A stretch of 64,000 bases of DNA from Nymphalis io (lineage: Eukaryota; Arthropoda; Insecta; Lepidoptera; Nymphalidae), in the NCBI RefSeq assembly GCF_905147045.1, contig NC_065892.1:14107501-14171500 (forward strand), in the 5' to 3' direction. The translations under genes were made by a program, and so were the position numbers. Numbering within the stretch: the stretch's first letter is position 1; the number at the start of each line of letters is the position of its first letter. Below the pieces are notes generated by a model. The model worked only from the letters and a program-made list of their open reading frames with translations, made no database searches and was not told the origin of the DNA. Below are positions 60,332 through 64,000 of the stretch, one piece after another.

Positions 60332-60562
60332 CATTAACGGCCAACTGATTCCAAACTAAGCAGAGCTTGTACTATTTAAACCACCAGACAACTGATATAC
60401 TACATTTGTTTTGTAAATACATACTTATATAGATAATTACACCCAAACTCAGGATAAACAGACATGTTCATGCACACAAATGTCTGTCCTAGGTTGGAAT
60501 CGAACCCACAACCTTCGGCGTGAAAGGCAAGTTTCTACCAACCACGCCAACCGGCCCATCGT
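60332..60562 (-). mobile_element. tRNA-derived SINE, family D
   Basis: Same layout as the 39720 copy. The head at the right reads on the minus strand GGTTGGCGTGGTTGGTAGAA, with B-box GGGTTCGATTCC. Less truncated in the middle ('CCACCAGACAACTGATATAC' is retained). Confidence 0.85.
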
Positions 60563-60955
60563 TCAATATACCGCCATTTCAAAACAAACTATAGAAGCTA
60601 ATATTACATCTCTTGTGCTCATAATTACACGAACCAGATTAGAATGAATCAATACTAATTAGTGCATTTTGTGCTGGAATATTTGTGCAGTAGTAAACCT
60701 ATCCATAAGCGCTTGCATAAATCCTTTATTAGATGTAATGACATCATTGATAAATATATCATTAATTAATTTAATCTAACTGTTACCCAGAGATTTATTT
60801 TACGTACTTCGATTTTATTTCACCAAATCGAAATCTACTTCAGATTTCGAATTAAATGATGTGAACATTTATGTAGATAATAAAAGATAGTATAATTAGT
60901 ATTCCTTGATTTTCATACACGAAAATGTTGATGAAAACGAGTACTTGAGTCTGTA
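60563..60955. other. AT-rich non-coding stretch
   Basis: A possible 100 bp family A scrap (ATTACATCTCTTGTGCTCAT, 'CATTTTGTGC', 'CGCTTGCATAAATCC') lies around 60602-60725. Otherwise nothing. Confidence 0.4.
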
Positions 60956-61040
60956 GTTTCTTCCAGATGCTTCTCGGTAGATTCTACATACCTAACCTAT
61001 AAAAATTTAATATTGTAAATTAACGATTTCAATTTATTTT
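60956..61040 (+). repeat. LINE 3'-tail remnant, family E
   Basis: CTTCTCGGTAGATTCTACAT followed by decayed tail. Confidence 0.5.
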
Positions 61041-61045
61041 TTATA

Positions 61046-61347
61046 GCCGAGATGGCCTAGTGGTAAGAACGCGTGAATCTTAACCGATGATCGTGGGTTC
61101 AAACCCGGGCAAGCACCAATGAATTTTCATGTGCTTAATTTGTGTTTATAATTCATCTCGTGCTTAACGGTGAAGGAAAACATCGTGAGGAAACCTGCAT
61201 GTGTCTAATTTCATTGAAATTCTGCCACGTGTGTATTCTACCAACCCGCATTGGAGCAGCGTGGTGGAATAAGCTCCAAACCTTCTCCTCAAAAGGGAGA
61301 GGAGGCCTTAGCCCAGCAGTGGGACATTAACAGGCTGTTACTGTACT
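61046..61347 (+). mobile_element. tRNA-derived SINE, family B, full length, young
   Basis: The cleanest head in the window: GCCGAGATGGCCTAGTGGTA (A-box), 'CGTGGGTTCAAACCCGGGC' (B-box). The body is near-identical to 29599 and ends CAGGCTGTTACTGT. No convincing TSD. Confidence 0.95.
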
Positions 61348-62867
61348 GTGTATTTGTTCGAGTATTTTTGAAAAAGATATTTTGATTTAATCATAATATA
61401 ACAAGTATCGCGCCCAGCATCACACCCGTGGGTACTTGGTGATAAAACACGTTACATGGCTCACGTCTTCTCACGCGATATCTGTAACATCTTGTAATAT
61501 CTTCGGAGCACTGTGATTTATGTATAAAAGATAGATAAACGCTGTTGCAGATTTTCCCATAGTAATTTTACACTTTTACAAATCTTTCATACAATGTTCT
61601 GTTATATATGTTACAGCTTAGCCTGAATATCGATCGACTAATAAGGTTCTTAAACTATGACTTTATAAACTTAAAACTATGTTTTTATAGCTTAAAATTA
61701 CGCACAGGTTATGTTCGATCTGTCACTATGACGTTTTTTTATAATGTAAAAAAATTCTGTATTTAATTAATTACAATTTTTTTTTTAAACAAATGTGCAA
61801 TAAACAAAACGTACTCCATTCTAATATCACTACGTTTATGACCCGATATATAAGCTCGCACGGATGAGTTAACAATACATACATACATACATACATACAT
61901 ACATAATACAATAAATACATAACTCATGCTCGGCTTCGAACAAAAACAAATTTCGAACAAGATATTTTAATATTTGTATGATTTTAATAAATCACAATAT
62001 AAAAAAAACATATTAAAAAAATAAGGCTTATTACCCAATAAAATGTTACATAGATGATAAATAGGTTGATTTGCATAAAAGATATAGCATATACATATTT
62101 TATTTTAAATTCTTATAATAAAGTGTCATCTATGTTTTTTTTAAATACAAATATGGCTTAAATTTTCCCTTAGTTTTTGCACTTAGTAGTTATCTAAAAT
62201 GTACTTAAAATAATCACTCATAACAAAACATTATAATATGAACTACAAATATTTTTTTTTATTGCGATAATTTTATTTGTCACTTTGAAAGTGATTAATT
62301 AATGACACACACAAAAATGTCGAGAACAATATGAAGCCAACGACGTGAGGCGACGAACGTAAATGAAACTGGTTATAGGCTAACTAACTTTTTGAAATTA
62401 CAAGAGAACTTTTCAAATAAAACAAGCTCAAAGGGCGCGTCTTAATGAAGACAATATTTTGAAGGGTTCTCAACTTCAGTAATTAAATCTTGCTCCTCAT
62501 ATCTTGGCGTGTCTTTGAGGAACGGTGAAGATGTGGCGTCAAGCAATTTAAATGTATGCGGTATAGTTCAGAGTTAGCTCATTTGTAGTAAGTTTAGAAT
62601 TGGCTCCCGTATGCTTGATTACCACTAATTCTCAAATTATATGATATATACGTTTTGAATGTATTTCCGATCGATCATTTTCCTGATTAGAAGAGGAAAG
62701 CAGCCTTTCTATTCTAATTTAACATTCTAATCGTAAGGAACCCGTTCCACCATGTTGGGAAGCATCGCTCGGTTTTCACTGGCTAGTCAAGCATTTGACC
62801 AAGAGACCCACATACCTCCATTTGCTTATATTAAGAAATGCATACTTACCTTTTCCAGTGAGACAAA
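61348..62867. other. AT-rich non-coding stretch
   Basis: An (ATAC)n microsatellite lies at about 61875-61904. The minus-strand open frame over it is an artefact. A unique GC-richer patch lies near 62330-62365 and 62500-62545. No gene recognised. Confidence 0.45.
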
Positions 62868-63112
62868 TTTAGATATCCCACTGCTGGACCTCCTCTAAGT
62901 GTTGCTTGAGAAAGCTTATTCCACTAAGCTGCTCCACTGTGGGTTGGTGTGGTGAATACACATTATGCCGACACGTGTAAGCTCGCGATGTTGTTCTCCA
63001 CTGCCGAACGTACAATAAGCGCATGAAAAACACTCGTCCGCCTGCCTGGGCTTGATCCCGCAATTTTCGGTTAATACATGTTTTCTAACCACTTCACCAA
63101 CTTGGCTTTATT
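62868..63112 (-). mobile_element. tRNA-derived SINE family B, diverged copy
   Basis: The body order is 'ATCCCACTGCTGGACC', 'AAAGCTTATTCCACTAAGC', 'GGGTTGGTGTGGTGAATACA'. The head is at the right with a B-box remnant (CTTGATCCCG) and CCAACTTGGC. Confidence 0.75.
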
Positions 63113-63829
63113 TGTCTACGTCGATTGAGCGAAAAATATTGTGTAAATGTCACGAATGATAGAGAAGACACGTTGGAGATTGATCGTTTCCAAATATTGG
63201 CATTTTTATTGATGATATATGAGTAGAAATAATGCAACACAACAGGTGTTCTAACGCAATACATAATATTAAAATAAAAGTAGCTAACCGTCCCGGCTCT
63301 GCACGAAAATAAGGATTAACATAAAACGTTGATATCGTAATACATATATTACGAGTATATGTGCTGCATGCCAGTCGGCATACTTTTTTCCGACATCTCC
63401 AATAATAAACGTCATATTTCAGCCAATTTACACGAAATATTAATGAATTATACATCTAAACCTTCCTCATGAACCACTCAGTTTATTGGTGAAAAAATAT
63501 GTCAATAAAAATCATGCCATGAGTGGAACTGGCGTACATGGCGACCAATCGAGTTATAATATGTAACGATATAAACGATATAAAAGTCGATGTAAACGTA
63601 AAAAGCTAGTATTTGTATAAATATATAAACATTTTATAATAGAGTCCATTTAAAAATGGCCGACACAGGACGTGCGGCACCACGTGAAACGAATTTGATT
63701 ATTACATATTTAAAGTATAAGAAAAAAAATAAAAAATATGGATTAAAATAAGTAAAAAAGAACGAGTTTCGTAAATATTTTTTATTATTATTTTTATATA
63801 GTATACGCGCCCTACATACACAAGTATGC
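63113..63829. other. AT-rich non-coding stretch
   Basis: No gene was recognised. The 101-codon minus-strand open frame (63150-63455) has no domain I recognise. Confidence 0.4.
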
Positions 63830-63935
63830 CTTCTCTCTGAGCGGTGGTGGGTGACTTGACGCCAAAAAGGAGCGTCATGCCGTTTACCGTGGCGGCTTAC
63901 GAGTCGGTCTTACCCCTGAAGCGACCCGATAATTA
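63830..63935 (-). repeat. Unassigned dispersed repeat, family H copy 2
   Basis: The reverse complement contains GGGTAAGACCGACTCGTAAG and GGTAAACGGCATGACG, the same ordered blocks as at 11112-11180. This copy retains more sequence, including CTCTGAGCGGTGGTGGGTGA. Element type unknown. Confidence 0.5.
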
Positions 63936-64000
63936 ATAACATAAAAAATATATGAATACTATCAATTGAAAAATCATCTAAGCCGCAGTAATAAAAGATC

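Noticed and set aside
29608..61130. tRNA-like segments with A and B boxes
   Set aside because: They are heads of repeated SINEs with no complete cloverleaf, and each is followed by a family body.
61763..61960. 65-codon minus-strand open frame
   Set aside because: It spans the (ATAC)n microsatellite, so it is low complexity.

Overview
This is an AT-rich insect genomic window, most likely from a butterfly or moth (Lepidoptera, possibly Nymphalidae). I infer this from three tRNA-headed SINE families and one tRNA-less SINE-like family that I associate with butterfly genomes, a lepidopteran-type mariner, and R1-like, RTE and RNase H-bearing LINE fragments. I could not test the species assignment. 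There are no bacterial-style operons and no rRNA genes. The tRNA-like segments are SINE heads, not tRNA genes.

Host gene content is very sparse. The only well-supported host coding segment is a small exon at 59939-60089 (+). It has a strong acceptor, a Kozak-like ATG at 60017, a hydrophobic signal-peptide-like N-terminus and a consensus donor. A GC-richer promoter-like segment near 31440-31674 has a TCAGT initiator and ends at a GTACGT donor. It could be the upstream non-coding first exon of the same gene, leaving a roughly 28 kb transposon-filled intron. That link is inference.

The rest is mobile DNA. Positions 1-2830 hold a BEL/Pao retrotransposon on the minus strand (leader with short tandem repeats, gag, zinc knuckles, protease, start of RT). 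Its zinc-knuckle region is split by a SINE-like element at 1252-1553. Positions 7.0-16.5 kb carry tRNA-derived SINEs, several with target-site duplications (TSDs). Positions 17807-20506 are a mariner interrupted by a 1.4 kb RNase H-bearing LINE fragment with a 13 bp TSD. Positions 21.5-22.7 kb are an R1-like LINE fragment inserted in a SINE-like copy with a 12 bp TSD. Positions 28.5-34 kb and 39.7-46.5 kb are SINE clusters, including a nearly symmetrical inverted pair at 40.2-40.6 kb. Positions 52.3-54.4 kb hold a 5'-truncated RTE LINE whose reverse transcriptase frame carries only nonsense changes. Positions 57-63 kb hold more SINEs around the host exon.

For the SINE-like family called A here, 'sense' is the strand on which it ends in poly(A). 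No element encodes a complete intact protein. I found no convincing novel system. The most useful observations are the nested insertions, which allow relative dating, the candidate long-intron secreted-protein gene, two inverted-repeat SINE pairs, a TIR element at 35.8 kb and an unassigned repeat family shared by 11.1 kb and 63.9 kb.
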